64,000 nt of DNA, taken from contig JACRMH010000007.1 in NCBI GenBank assembly GCA_016219545.1, positions 1 through 64,000 of the forward strand, given 5' to 3'. The notes beneath the pieces were generated by a model that had not been told where the DNA came from, did not search any database, and saw nothing but the letters and a program-made list of their open reading frames with translations. The DNA is from Chloroflexota bacterium. Its GTDB lineage: Bacteria > Chloroflexota > Anaerolineae > Anaerolineales > Villigracilaceae. Below are positions 26,454 through 35,812 of this stretch, piece by piece (the stretch's first letter is position 1; every line of letters begins with the position of its first letter). The position numbers and the translations under genes were made by a program.

Positions 26454-27647
26454 CTACATGTGTGCGTAAAGGGATTGCGCCTTTTTGTATACTTTCAGTG
26501 TTTCATTTGCTACAAATAACTGACGTGTGATTGCCCAACTCCTGGCATTCTCGCCCATTTGATGACGCAAACCTTCATCTGAAAGAAGGCGAATAATTGC
26601 ATCTGCGAGTTGGTCGGCATCGGCGGGAGGCACCAGCAAGCCGGTAACCCCATTTTCCACATATTCTGGAAGTGAGCCTACTTGTGTAGCCACAACAGGC
26701 TTTCCAAAAACATAAGCAGTATTTAGTAGACCGCTCGTTGATGCGGTAAGATACGGGAGAGCTACCAGGCTTGCTCTTTGGAAATAGCCAGCCAGGTCTG
26801 CGCCGGTTAAGAATCCATCATGGATCTCGAACTTGCTTTCATCCTCGATCATTGCTTTACATCTTTCAATCTCCTCTCCATGCGCCGCGACCACGATCCT
26901 GGCATGAGGGACACACGCTGTAATTTTAGGTTGAGCCCTGATAAGATATTCCAGTCCTTTGCGCGGTTGAGCTTTTCCGGGGAAGAGAATCATCCCAGGC
27001 TCTTCCTGCGGATTTGTATCTGCCCACTTGAGAGCGGCGATCCGGGGGCCAAGAGGTATAAAGGCTAGTTTGTTAACTTGCACTTTGTACAACCTGCTCA
27101 CAAGTTCAACCTGGTCCCTGCCATTGACGATTACTATGTCCGATCCCAGCGTAAGCAATTTGGCAATGATCCACGGAATAGGCGCAGGCAAACTTTCACC
27201 AAGATTGGGTTTTGGGATAATCATCGTTGAAACAACCGGAATATCCCGGATAAGACACGCCAGAACAGCGATCCATAGTTCACCAGGTCCCATCAGGATG
27301 TGAACAATGTCCAAAGCATCCTCATGGATTACCTGTTTCAAATTGCGAACTGCTGATAGAGAGCGCGGGTCCCGTGTGCGCGGAAATTTGAACAGGCGTA
27401 TCTGACAATTTTCGGGAACCACCCCGCGTTCATGGAGCAGGCGTATTAAATCCTGAGAATTCGTTTCGCCTTTTTGGTCCCCTGTTCCCCACATATAAAG
27501 AGAAGCAAGCGGTTGGGATAAATATAACGTGACCGTCAAACCCGCCTTGATATAAGAATCCACAAGATCAGGCCCGTAATCAAAATCATCTGAGACGACG
27601 ATTCCGATATGCATTCCTGCGATGGCGTTCGGTAACATATCGTTCAT
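26454..27647 (-). CDS. Glycosyltransferase family 4
   Basis: The product has 397 residues. The start at 27647 is chosen because its ATG overlaps the preceding stop as ATGA; a longer frame reaches 27704 inside the neighbour. The GT-B C-terminal half shows MILFPGKAQPRKGLEYLIRA, then HDGFLTGADLAGYFQRASLV and GLLNTAYVFGKPVVATQVG, and the end ENGVTGLLVPPADADQLADA. It transfers a sugar in repeat-unit assembly. Start alternatives include an internal ATG before IGIVVSDDF. Confidence 0.9.
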   Translation of the reverse strand: MNDMLPNAIAGMHIGIVVSDDFDYGPDLVDSYIKAGLTVTLYLSQPLASLYMWGTGDQKGETNSQDLIRLLHERGVVPENCQIRLFKFPRTRDPRSLSAVRNLKQVIHEDALDIVHILMGPGELWIAVLACLIRDIPVVSTMIIPKPNLGESLPAPIPWIIAKLLTLGSDIVIVNGRDQVELVSRLYKVQVNKLAFIPLGPRIAALKWADTNPQEEPGMILFPGKAQPRKGLEYLIRAQPKITACVPHARIVVAAHGEEIERCKAMIEDESKFEIHDGFLTGADLAGYFQRASLVALPYLTASTSGLLNTAYVFGKPVVATQVGSLPEYVENGVTGLLVPPADADQLADAIIRLLSDEGLRHQMGENARSWAITRQLFVANETLKVYKKAQSLYAHM

Positions 27648-28849
27648 TGAGTCTCCGCCAATTCCCCGTAGATTTTTAACATCTGCGCGGCGATCACATT
27701 CCAATCATATTGGACTTCGACCAGCATCCGGGCTTTCCTAACAATATGGCTGTACAGCAATGAGTCGCGCATTAACCGTATAATGCTGTCTGCGAAAAGT
27801 TCAGGTTCATCGGCAATCAGGATGTTCTCACCAGAAACAACATTCAATCCCTCGCATCCCAAACTGGTTGAAACGACCGGGCGGCCAAACGCCATGGCTT
27901 CCAGGATTTTCAGGCGGGTTCCCCCTCCCGCGCGCAATGGCACAACACTGATAGTGGATTGTCTGTAATATGGCTCCACCTCGGGGACGCGCCCTGTAAC
28001 TTGCACATGGTCGCTTTCAAGACGCTTTACTTCAGGGGGCGGATTTGGACCGACAAGCAAGACACGTACTGCCCCGATCTTTTTTTGGAGGATGGGCAGG
28101 ATCGTTTCACAAAAGTAAATGGCGCTGTCTGTATAAGGGGCATACGACATCAAGCCGACCATCAACAGGGTGGGTTGATCATCTGCGCGTGGAAGAATTT
28201 GGCAGGCGTGAGTGTCCACCCCGTTCGGGACCACATCAATCCGCCGGTCCGGTGTGTCCGCCAGGAGTAATTGGCGATCATTGCCGGAGACCGTTATGCA
28301 TCGGTCGAAAGTCCGCACGCAATGTGATTCCCACTTTCGCATCTGGCGGCTGAATAACCAGGCGCGGAATTTGGGAACAAGCGGGCGGGTGACCTTGTAT
28401 ATCGTGTCGAATTGTTGAGAGGCCGCATTATGGAAGGTGAGCGCTTTTTTGGGTTTTGCAGTTTTGGAAAGCGCCCCGGCGTAATGCGCCATGCGTGAAT
28501 GTTCAAACTGGATGATATCAACCGGGTTGGATTCCATGAATTCTTTAATCCTGTTTATCAATGTTTTTGATGTAAGAAAATGCAGTTCCAGTGGATATCC
28601 TTCCAGTGCGGTATGCGCCAATCCGGGCAGATGGGCAAAAGGATTGCGTCTTGGAAGATCGGCAGTGATGACATGTTCGCAAAACTCGCGCATGGCTTCC
28701 ACGCTCTGTACTTCTTCGGCATCCCGGGTTGGAGCCGCAATGGATACCTGATGGGTATTCGCAACTCGCTTTATCAGCTGATATACGCGGATGCGGTCGC
28801 CGGAGAATGGAGGGTGGGGTAGGTAGTCGGTAAGGAAGAGAATGTGCAT
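27644..28849 (-). CDS. Glycosyltransferase family 4
   Basis: The 401-residue GT-B protein begins MHILFLTDYLPHPPFSGDRI, with the phosphate loop PPFSGDRIR in the usual place. The donor-binding half has RRIDVVPNGVDT, TLLMVGLMSYAPYTDSAIYF and GGTRLKILEAMAFGRPVVS with the conserved Glu. It resembles the PEP-CTERM/exosortase-associated GT4 group, as judged by eye. It is coupled to the next GT4 gene by a 4-base overlap. Confidence 0.9.
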   Translation of the reverse strand: MHILFLTDYLPHPPFSGDRIRVYQLIKRVANTHQVSIAAPTRDAEEVQSVEAMREFCEHVITADLPRRNPFAHLPGLAHTALEGYPLELHFLTSKTLINRIKEFMESNPVDIIQFEHSRMAHYAGALSKTAKPKKALTFHNAASQQFDTIYKVTRPLVPKFRAWLFSRQMRKWESHCVRTFDRCITVSGNDRQLLLADTPDRRIDVVPNGVDTHACQILPRADDQPTLLMVGLMSYAPYTDSAIYFCETILPILQKKIGAVRVLLVGPNPPPEVKRLESDHVQVTGRVPEVEPYYRQSTISVVPLRAGGGTRLKILEAMAFGRPVVSTSLGCEGLNVVSGENILIADEPELFADSIIRLMRDSLLYSHIVRKARMLVEVQYDWNVIAAQMLKIYGELAETQ

Positions 28850-28861
28850 TCCATTGCTCCG

Positions 28862-30523
28862 TTAAAAGTATCCAAGCGCCCGCAAGTGATTTTCAAGCAA
28901 AACCTTTTCTTCCGGGGTCATTTCTTCTTCATGTGAATGGGAGAGCGTGAAGTCGCCGGTTACTGTAAGCGGGTTCTTTTCCAAAAACGCCTCCTGGATG
29001 AGGTCGGTCAATGCCACCCCATCCACATAGGTCGGGATTGGTATCTTGTTCAGGCACAGAATGGTCGGCATGATATCCGTGATCTGGGCCTCAAGGGTCA
29101 ACTCATGTTTGCGGATATTGGGTCCACAGGCGATGAAAATCCCCTCGTCGCGGTGGCCGCCAGATCGGTCCATGCTGAACAGCGCAGATGGGCTGACCAA
29201 TTTATTTGGGAAACCCTCCTGGAGGGCATATCCGTCGTTCGTAATAATCGTTATGTCTGGAGAGTTTTGTGTCCACGGCCCGTGGTAGAGATCATCTTTT
29301 CTGTAAGCGGATTTGATCACAGGCTTCCCGTTTTCAGGATCTGTTATAGACAGCAGTTCCGCAATCACTCCACGCATCAAGGTCTCATATTCTGCAGGCT
29401 CCACGATCCCCAGCATCTCGCGCCCTTTTAGATTCACTTGCAAAGCCTGGGACGATGTGCCTGTAAAGAATACTCGTGTCGAAGACCAGTCTGTGTTGCG
29501 GTTAAGTTGCGTGCTGTTGTTTTTTCTGGCGTCCCAGCTTTTGAATTTTTGAATCAGCCAATTGGTCAATTTATTTTTCTTCAAGAATGTTTTCAGATTA
29601 TCATTCTGCGCCAGGATATTCCAGGCGGGGACGCGCGTTCTTCCGTTTATCTTTTTAGGAAGGGTCGGTGGTGATTTCAAATTCAGATAATTATTTTGCA
29701 AGAGCCATTTCTCGATAAAGACATCATTTGCCATGCCTGTAAACCCATGATCCGAGACAATGAATAGATCGCTCTCCCCTCGGGCTTCAATGATCCCGCC
29801 TAAAAGGGCATCTACTTCGCGATAATATTCTGGAATAGACTGCTTCAAGACCGCGCCTGCCTGTGGGTCGTGGCGTGGATGATGTTGATCCCAGTATTTC
29901 CAGAAGAAATGTTGGAGCTTGTCTGTGCCATCGAATACGGCCATTAAAAACTCAGGCTTGTATTCATTTTGCAGGCGAATGATCCACTCGGACTGGGTAC
30001 GGGTCTTTTGTTTGATCTCAGCTAAAAATTCTTCAGGGCTTCCACCGCGAACCAGGGTTTGCCCAATGATCCAGTTGTCGCCCGGTTTTCCAATTTTTTG
30101 GCTGAGTTCTTGTGGATAGGTGAAAGTTTCGGTGTTCCAGGGAGTTATCATTCCGCAAACCATAAAGCCATTCACGGTCTCAGGTGGGTATTGGATAGGC
30201 AGGTTCACCATACCAACAGATAGTTCCCGATGGTTCATGATTCGCCAGATGGGCGGTAAAGCAATGCGCGACATGGCGTCAACGGGGACTTTATAGTAGT
30301 TCTCATCTATATAAGTGAAGTCGAACACGTTATGTTTGCCGGGATTAACACCTGTAATCATAGACGCCCATGCTGGAGGCGAGTTGGGCGGGGTTGTGGA
30401 ATGCAGAATCCCATGACAGCCGCCATCCATGAGCCTCTTCAAGACAGGTAACTGCCCCGACTTAAGAAGGGGATTAATGATTTGCCAGTCTGCTCCATCC
30501 AAACCTATTATGGTTGTGGGCAT
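28862..30523 (-). CDS. Alkaline-phosphatase-superfamily phosphodiesterase-like enzyme
   Basis: The product has 553 residues from the ATG at 30523 (GGAG seven bases upstream). Metal-site residues of the type I phosphodiesterase/nucleotide pyrophosphatase group are all visible: IIGLDGADW near the start, the nucleophile region NSPPAWASMITG, FDGTDKLQHFFW, VSDHGF and the late SGGHRDEGIFIACG. The enzyme should therefore be active on a phosphate ester or diester. It has no signal peptide or membrane anchor. In this glycan locus it could hydrolyse a nucleotide sugar or polyprenyl-phosphate intermediate, or transfer a phospho-group. The role is inference. Confidence 0.85.
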   Translation of the reverse strand: MPTTIIGLDGADWQIINPLLKSGQLPVLKRLMDGGCHGILHSTTPPNSPPAWASMITGVNPGKHNVFDFTYIDENYYKVPVDAMSRIALPPIWRIMNHRELSVGMVNLPIQYPPETVNGFMVCGMITPWNTETFTYPQELSQKIGKPGDNWIIGQTLVRGGSPEEFLAEIKQKTRTQSEWIIRLQNEYKPEFLMAVFDGTDKLQHFFWKYWDQHHPRHDPQAGAVLKQSIPEYYREVDALLGGIIEARGESDLFIVSDHGFTGMANDVFIEKWLLQNNYLNLKSPPTLPKKINGRTRVPAWNILAQNDNLKTFLKKNKLTNWLIQKFKSWDARKNNSTQLNRNTDWSSTRVFFTGTSSQALQVNLKGREMLGIVEPAEYETLMRGVIAELLSITDPENGKPVIKSAYRKDDLYHGPWTQNSPDITIITNDGYALQEGFPNKLVSPSALFSMDRSGGHRDEGIFIACGPNIRKHELTLEAQITDIMPTILCLNKIPIPTYVDGVALTDLIQEAFLEKNPLTVTGDFTLSHSHEEEMTPEEKVLLENHLRALGYF

Positions 30524-30601
30524 GGGTTTCTCCAATGAAAGCCTCATTCGATAATTGGCACATGCGGCTTTCCAATGACAAGCGCGAGGAATAACTGCGT
30601 A

Positions 30602-32056
30602 CTATGGTATTACTTTTTCCTTCGATTTTCTTCTGAATAGCTGTGTAATTAGCTCGAAATCCTGTCCTCCGATTGTTCCGGTAATGAGCAGGGAAACGCC
30701 ATATACACAAGGCGCTACAAGCAGGACAGCAATAAGGATGTGAATTTGTTGATTAATTGCAAATGCGACAGCCGCAGCCATCAGGAGAGCGGCCGCCAGG
30801 GTTTTTAGCGCCAACTCATAGGGCACACGCAGCCTTAATCTGTTGTGACAAATCACAGTCATGGGAATAAAGAATAGGGCTCCGGGAGCGGTACGGGCCA
30901 GGGCGGTGCCCATCAGACCAAATTTAGGGGTAGCTATCAGAGAGGCGATGATCGTCAATACAATACCCAAAACGGCAAACCTGGTTGCTATGTTCTGCCC
31001 GCCTGTAGCTACTAATAAGGAGCCGTTTGCATACCCAAACATCCAGAACAGAGTTAAGGACAAAATTCGCAGCGCCAGCGCGGATGGTTCGAATCCGGGT
31101 CCAAATAGTAGGGTGATTATTTGGTCAGCGGTGACGAGCGTCCCCAAACATAAAGCAAATCCGAGGATGAGTAAATATTTAAAGAAGATTGAATACACCC
31201 GTCTAAGTTCGTCTTGAGAAGAAACATTAAATTTAGATAGAACAGGAAAAACGGACTGAAGAAGGATGGTTGGGATAAGCAGGAGATTGCTGATTAGCAG
31301 GGTGGCTGGAGCATACCAACCCACTTCTTGTGCGGAGCGGTAAAGGGAGAGTATAAAAGTATCGATTTGGCGGTTTACCGCAGAGACGATTGTTAATGCT
31401 GCAAAAGGCAATGCAGTCAGCATAAGTTTTTGGCTCAGTTGCAGGTCTATGCCGTTAACCGGTTTGGGAAACTTCCATCGTAAAAGACTCAGACTTGCGC
31501 CCAGCTTGATCAGACTGGCAAATGCAGAGACGCCCACAATTACAAATAAATTGAATTTCAACAGGATGGCTATAAGGCTTAAGCTGATATTGATTAAGTC
31601 GCGGCCAGTTTGAAGGGCGGCTGAGTATTCCATTTTTTCATGGGCGTTAAAAACAGAAAAGCAGATATCGGTAAACGCATCAAAGGAGTAAGCAAACGCA
31701 TAGATAAAAATAACGGCGAACGTATCGGGAGGGTAATTAGCCCATTTTGAAGCAGTAAATAGAATCACAAGGAAGAATAATGCCAGCCCTGCGCGCGCGA
31801 GGAAAAGACTGGGAATATATGTGGTTACACGGGATTTGTCAGTAGCGATGTCTCTTACGGTTAAGTCATTCAGCCCGAAGTTCATTAATAAGCTGGCCAT
31901 GGAAGCGAGTGAGGTTGCCGTTGCAAGGATGCCCATTCCGATGGGATGAATGTATCTTGCGAGTACGGCAGTGTAGACAATGCCAAGTATCAGGGAGAGT
32001 AAGCGCCCCAGAAGTAATACGCTTGCATTTTTTATGATTGTCCGGCCGGTTCTCAT
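30602..32056 (-). CDS. Wzx-like polysaccharide flippase
   Basis: The 484-residue integral membrane protein has about 12-14 hydrophobic helices and the MOP-family layout: an N-terminal segment KNASVLLLGRLLSLILGIVY, and a polysaccharide-biosynthesis C-terminal region. It would move undecaprenyl-linked repeat units across the membrane. Its start overlaps the stop of the FemAB-like gene upstream by 4 bases. It is the only flippase candidate in the locus. Confidence 0.9.
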   Translation of the reverse strand: MRTGRTIIKNASVLLLGRLLSLILGIVYTAVLARYIHPIGMGILATATSLASMASLLMNFGLNDLTVRDIATDKSRVTTYIPSLFLARAGLALFFLVILFTASKWANYPPDTFAVIFIYAFAYSFDAFTDICFSVFNAHEKMEYSAALQTGRDLINISLSLIAILLKFNLFVIVGVSAFASLIKLGASLSLLRWKFPKPVNGIDLQLSQKLMLTALPFAALTIVSAVNRQIDTFILSLYRSAQEVGWYAPATLLISNLLLIPTILLQSVFPVLSKFNVSSQDELRRVYSIFFKYLLILGFALCLGTLVTADQIITLLFGPGFEPSALALRILSLTLFWMFGYANGSLLVATGGQNIATRFAVLGIVLTIIASLIATPKFGLMGTALARTAPGALFFIPMTVICHNRLRLRVPYELALKTLAAALLMAAAVAFAINQQIHILIAVLLVAPCVYGVSLLITGTIGGQDFELITQLFRRKSKEKVIP

Positions 32057-33099
32057 CTCTCACCTTTTTCTAGAAAGATGGATTGCACCTTCTTGACAAC
32101 CCTGGATGGCTGGGTAAATAATATTACGAATGGGTTGGAAAGGCGAAAGCCCAAGGTTGCTTTTCGAAGTAAATAACAACTTGCAATCTCACTCCCAAAT
32201 GCCTTTTTCCATTTGGCAATCCCAGGTAATCGCTCCGGCTCAAATCTTAATAAATCGAAACGTTTATAGCCTGCCCGGCTTGCTCGTTTGGCAACCTCCC
32301 AGACCAGCAGGTCATTAGGCGACAAATGGGCAAATTCCCTCCGCCAGCCAATATCCCAACCAAAGACAGTGTCTTTGAAATATAAAATTACTGTGCCGGA
32401 AATAATGTTTTGGCAAAGTTTTACAATAAAAAACTTTGCCCGCCCAAGAGGCTTCAAGGAATCCAGAACCCTTTTGTAAAAACCCAGCGGCAGGGATTTA
32501 TGCCCCCCATTGGACAAAGTAGCTGAAACCATATCGCGATAATTTTCAAGGTCCTGTGTATCACCTTCCACGACAACAGCGCCTTGATTTATTGCTTTTC
32601 TTATCACTCTCCTCTTATCCCTGTCCAATCTAGACCATTGTTCTTCCTCTGGACAATCCAGATTAATTATTGGAGTGTACATTTCCTGAACTTGATAACT
32701 GCATTTCCTGTATGGTCGTGGGTCTATATCCGGAGGAGTCCATATTTGAAAGTATGCTGTCGGCTGTCTTTTTTCACTTTCCATCAGGAGCTTAAAAATG
32801 ATATGTGGGTCGTTATTAATTGCGACAGGTCCGCCATAAACGCTTTGGAAATGAATTGCAGGTGATTGACAGGTATGGTCGTTGTGTTTGGTATAAAGAT
32901 AGAAGCCTGCGGGTTTGTGATCAACCGTGGCCAAAAGAGCGACATATTGCAATCCAAACTGTTCGCTCAAAAGACGATTCCATTCAACTGAGTGAAATAT
33001 CGTTGCAGAACCGGCATTATTGAGCACCTCGTTAATATCTGCGAGATCGCTTTCGCTCAAATCATGTAAGTTCACTTGACGAATATTTACTGACATCAT
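32053..33099 (-). CDS. FemAB/GNAT-like acyltransferase, third member
   Basis: The product has 348 residues from the ATG at 33099, preceded by AGGGA; an extended frame would run into the GT2 gene upstream. Features include GSATIFHSVEWNRLLSEQFG, RDKRRVIRKAINQG, and VFGWDIGWRREFAHLSPND with FDLLRFEPERLPGIAKWKKAFG. These match the FemAB-like family but only distantly the tandem pair at 20-22 kb. It may attach an amino acid or acyl group to a different glycan position. Confidence 0.83.
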   Translation of the reverse strand: MMSVNIRQVNLHDLSESDLADINEVLNNAGSATIFHSVEWNRLLSEQFGLQYVALLATVDHKPAGFYLYTKHNDHTCQSPAIHFQSVYGGPVAINNDPHIIFKLLMESEKRQPTAYFQIWTPPDIDPRPYRKCSYQVQEMYTPIINLDCPEEEQWSRLDRDKRRVIRKAINQGAVVVEGDTQDLENYRDMVSATLSNGGHKSLPLGFYKRVLDSLKPLGRAKFFIVKLCQNIISGTVILYFKDTVFGWDIGWRREFAHLSPNDLLVWEVAKRASRAGYKRFDLLRFEPERLPGIAKWKKAFGSEIASCYLLRKATLGFRLSNPFVILFTQPSRVVKKVQSIFLEKGER

Positions 33100-33107
33100 T
33101 TTTTTCC

Positions 33108-34055
33108 CTAAGACAACTTCTGAATAACCCAGGGAATACCTGTTGCCGGCCGATGGGAGATCAACCAAAATACACCTGCCGCAATTCCCAATATCCTCGC
33201 TGCTCTGGCTTTGATTTTGAAAGAATCCATTTGGAGCATCGCCCAAATCAATCTATAGGCGGCTCGGAAAGCGCTCCAAACTGTGTAACGGATATATCGA
33301 AGCGCGCTGGCATGCTTTGCGAACACGATCATGCGGCTGCGTTCCAAAAAGAAATTGACAATCGGGCTTCCAAGTCCGCCTGTGCTTGCGCTGCCGCGGT
33401 GCCAGAGTTTTGCATCGGGCGTGTAGTAGATTTTCCAGTTTGCTTTTTTGGCGCGCAACTGCCAGTCGAATTCCTCACACTGTAAATAGAATTGCGGATC
33501 GTATCCGCCAATTTCGTCATACATCCGACGGGAAACGAGGGTGTAGATATCGTCTACGAAGATCCGTTCATTAACCTTGTCGTATTGCCCAACATCTTTC
33601 TCTTCGTATCCAATGTGATGTCCGATCCAGGTGATGGGATCATCTTTCTTTCCCACAGACTGAAAGACATCACGGCGGTCATAAAAATAAACCTTGCCTG
33701 TGACGAATCCTGCACGCTCCTGCAATTGCGCCGTTTCCACCAACGCAGTCAGCGCATGGGAATCAATCACAGTATCGTTGTTCATGACGAGGAAATATTC
33801 CGCGCCGTGTTGAGCCGCGTATTCGAGTCCGGCGTCAAATCCGCCCGCGTAGCCGCGGTTGGGCTGGAGAGTGACCACATGCATCTGCGGAAAGGTTTCC
33901 CGCAGGAAATTCTGCGTATCATCTGTAGAGCCGTTGTCAATGACAACCGTTTCGAAATTGGCGTAGTCCATTGCCACCACCGAGGGCAGGCAATCTTTCA
34001 GCCACTGTTTTCCGTTATAGCTTAGTACAAGCACGAATACTTTGGGCTTTATCAT
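33108..34055 (-). CDS. Glycosyltransferase family 2 (rhamnosyltransferase-like)
   Basis: This 315-residue GT-A enzyme starts VFVLVLSYNGKQWLKDCLPS, followed by TVVIDNGSTDDTQNFLRETF, GYAGGFDAGLEYA and the acidic motif FLVMNNDTVID. YDPQFYLQCEEFDWQLRAKK is the usual later motif of this subgroup. It acts at the cytoplasmic membrane face. It lies 16 bases from the aminotransferase gene. Confidence 0.9.
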   Translation of the reverse strand: MIKPKVFVLVLSYNGKQWLKDCLPSVVAMDYANFETVVIDNGSTDDTQNFLRETFPQMHVVTLQPNRGYAGGFDAGLEYAAQHGAEYFLVMNNDTVIDSHALTALVETAQLQERAGFVTGKVYFYDRRDVFQSVGKKDDPITWIGHHIGYEEKDVGQYDKVNERIFVDDIYTLVSRRMYDEIGGYDPQFYLQCEEFDWQLRAKKANWKIYYTPDAKLWHRGSASTGGLGSPIVNFFLERSRMIVFAKHASALRYIRYTVWSAFRAAYRLIWAMLQMDSFKIKARAARILGIAAGVFWLISHRPATGIPWVIQKLS

Positions 34056-34071
34056 CTATAGAATCTTTGAT

Positions 34072-35226
34072 TTATCTTTGATCAAATTCCTGCAGGGCTT
34101 CAATAACATAATCTACTTCCAGGTCGGTCAGGTCGGGGAAGAGGGGCAGGGTGATAAAGGTCTGCCAGATCTTCTTTGAGATAGGAATCGCATCGTCAAA
34201 TTCCTTGAATAATGGATGAAGCGGCAGAGGTAGGAAGTGCACTCCCGTTGCAATGCCCTGCTGTTTTAAGTGAAGGATGAGTTTGTCGCGCTGGTCGCAG
34301 CGCACACCGAAAAGCCAGTATGCGGCATTTTTCAATTCGTAAGGAAGGAGAGGTTTTATCTGCCTGCAATCCTTGATCCCATCAAGATAACGACGGATGA
34401 TCTCAGCACGGCGCGCATTCATCCAGTCCAATTTTTTTAATTGCGCCAGACCAATCGCCGCCATAACGTCATTCATGTTGTACTTGTATCCAAGCACGGC
34501 AATCTCGTAATACCAGTGACGCGCATCCATGACCTCGGGGCTGGTGTATCCTGCCGAGCGTTTCCATGTATCCTTATCAATGCCAATCCAGCGATAGGCC
34601 CGCAAAGGTTCCACCAAATCTTTTTGATCAGAACAGATCATGCCGCCGTCTCCGGTGGTCATGCTCTTTTTTTCTTCAAAACTGAAACAACCGATATCGC
34701 CCCATGTACCGAGACGTTTGCCTTTGTAGAAGCCCCCTGCACAATGAGCGCAATCTTCGATCACAGCCAGACGATGCGCCTGCGCAATCTCCAGTAACTT
34801 TTCCATCGGGACAGGATGCCCGCCCAAATGCACAGGGATGACCGCCATGCAATCTGATGAGATCTTGCGCTCCATATCTGTTAGGTCCATGGAGAGAGTA
34901 ACCGGGTCCACGTCTACAAAAACGGGAACGAGTTCGTTGTAAAGCACCGCAGTTGCGGTGGATGCGAAGGTAATGGCGGGTACCAGCACTTTCGAACCTC
35001 GTGGAAAGTGATAAGCCGTCAATGCGAGGTGCAGGGCAGCGGTTGCAGAGTTGACGCCTATTGAGCAAGCCGCGCCGATATACTCGCTCCATTCCTTTTC
35101 GAATTGAGAGACAAGCGGCCCCAAGCCAAGCCAGGCGCGCTCAAAAACCCCGCGCAGGTTTTCAAGTTCCTCCTCGCCCACGCTGGGTTTGAATAATCTG
35201 ACTTGCATGCGAGGTTTATCTGCCAT
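34072..35226 (-). CDS. DegT/DnrJ/EryC1-type sugar aminotransferase
   Basis: The product has 384 residues from the ATG at 35226 (AGGAG about 8 bases upstream). The PLP-dependent core shows VNSATAALHLAL, the Asp-containing VIEDCAHCAGG, and CFSFEEKKSMTTGDGGM, in which the internal Lys is kept. It should therefore transaminate a keto-sugar rather than act like RfbH, where that Lys is His. It sits next to RfbC-, RfbG- and RfbF-like genes, so its substrate is probably a CDP-keto-deoxyhexose. Confidence 0.88.
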   Translation of the reverse strand: MADKPRMQVRLFKPSVGEEELENLRGVFERAWLGLGPLVSQFEKEWSEYIGAACSIGVNSATAALHLALTAYHFPRGSKVLVPAITFASTATAVLYNELVPVFVDVDPVTLSMDLTDMERKISSDCMAVIPVHLGGHPVPMEKLLEIAQAHRLAVIEDCAHCAGGFYKGKRLGTWGDIGCFSFEEKKSMTTGDGGMICSDQKDLVEPLRAYRWIGIDKDTWKRSAGYTSPEVMDARHWYYEIAVLGYKYNMNDVMAAIGLAQLKKLDWMNARRAEIIRRYLDGIKDCRQIKPLLPYELKNAAYWLFGVRCDQRDKLILHLKQQGIATGVHFLPLPLHPLFKEFDDAIPISKKIWQTFITLPLFPDLTDLEVDYVIEALQEFDQR

Positions 35227-35812
35227 GGAAAATCTCCTGTTCCAATGTGTTGGCACAATTCGATAAAGTAAACGGTGTCTCAAAGTCGGACAGATGAGGC
35301 AGAGCCTGATCTTTGGCGGAGACAAGCGGGGTTTGAGCAGGCCAGCGAATCTTTAGCGTTTCATCGTCCCATCGGATTCCACTTTCTGCATGGGGCGCAT
35401 AGCAGGCATCCACATGGTAATGAACGATGGAATTTTTAGTGAGTGAGCAAAAACCATGCGCAAATCCCTTTGGGATATAGGCATAATTGAAATCATCCGC
35501 CGACAACTCCACCGCATCCCACTGTCCAAAAGTTGGAGAGTCTTTTCGTAAATCCACAAACACATCCAATACCGCGCCAGCCAGGGCGCGCACCAACTTT
35601 GTCTCAGCGTGGGGCGGCTTCTGAAAGTGGAGCCCGCGCAAGGTCCATTTATGAAGCGACATGGATTGATTCTGCTGAAGCCAACCGGTTGTCAGTCCGT
35701 GCTGGTGGAAAATATCCCGGTCAAATGTCCGCATGAAATAGCCGCGTTCATCACGGCGCGGGGCGAGCCGAATCTCGTAACAGCCAGACATGCGAAGCGA
35801 TTTGATTTCCAT
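35216..35812 (-). CDS. dTDP-4-dehydrorhamnose 3,5-epimerase-like (RfbC/RmlC family)
   Basis: The 198-residue cupin-type epimerase has RDERGYFMRTFDRDIF, the catalytic His in LRGLHFQ, the conserved IPKGFAHGF, and a Tyr in HVDACYAPHAESGIRWDDE. It has the usual length. It overlaps the dehydratase stop in TAATG form, so the two are coupled. In this setting the substrate should be the CDP-4-keto-6-deoxyglucose made by the RfbG-like enzyme, not a dTDP sugar. That is context inference. Confidence 0.9.
   Translation of the reverse strand: MEIKSLRMSGCYEIRLAPRRDERGYFMRTFDRDIFHQHGLTTGWLQQNQSMSLHKWTLRGLHFQKPPHAETKLVRALAGAVLDVFVDLRKDSPTFGQWDAVELSADDFNYAYIPKGFAHGFCSLTKNSIVHYHVDACYAPHAESGIRWDDETLKIRWPAQTPLVSAKDQALPHLSDFETPFTLSNCANTLEQEIFHGR

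Noticed and set aside
34072..35226. RfbH (CDP-4-keto-6-deoxyglucose 3-dehydratase) call for the aminotransferase next to RfbF/RfbG
   Set aside because: RfbH replaces the PLP Lys by His. Here Lys is kept in EEKKSMTTGDGG, so an aminotransferase call is better.
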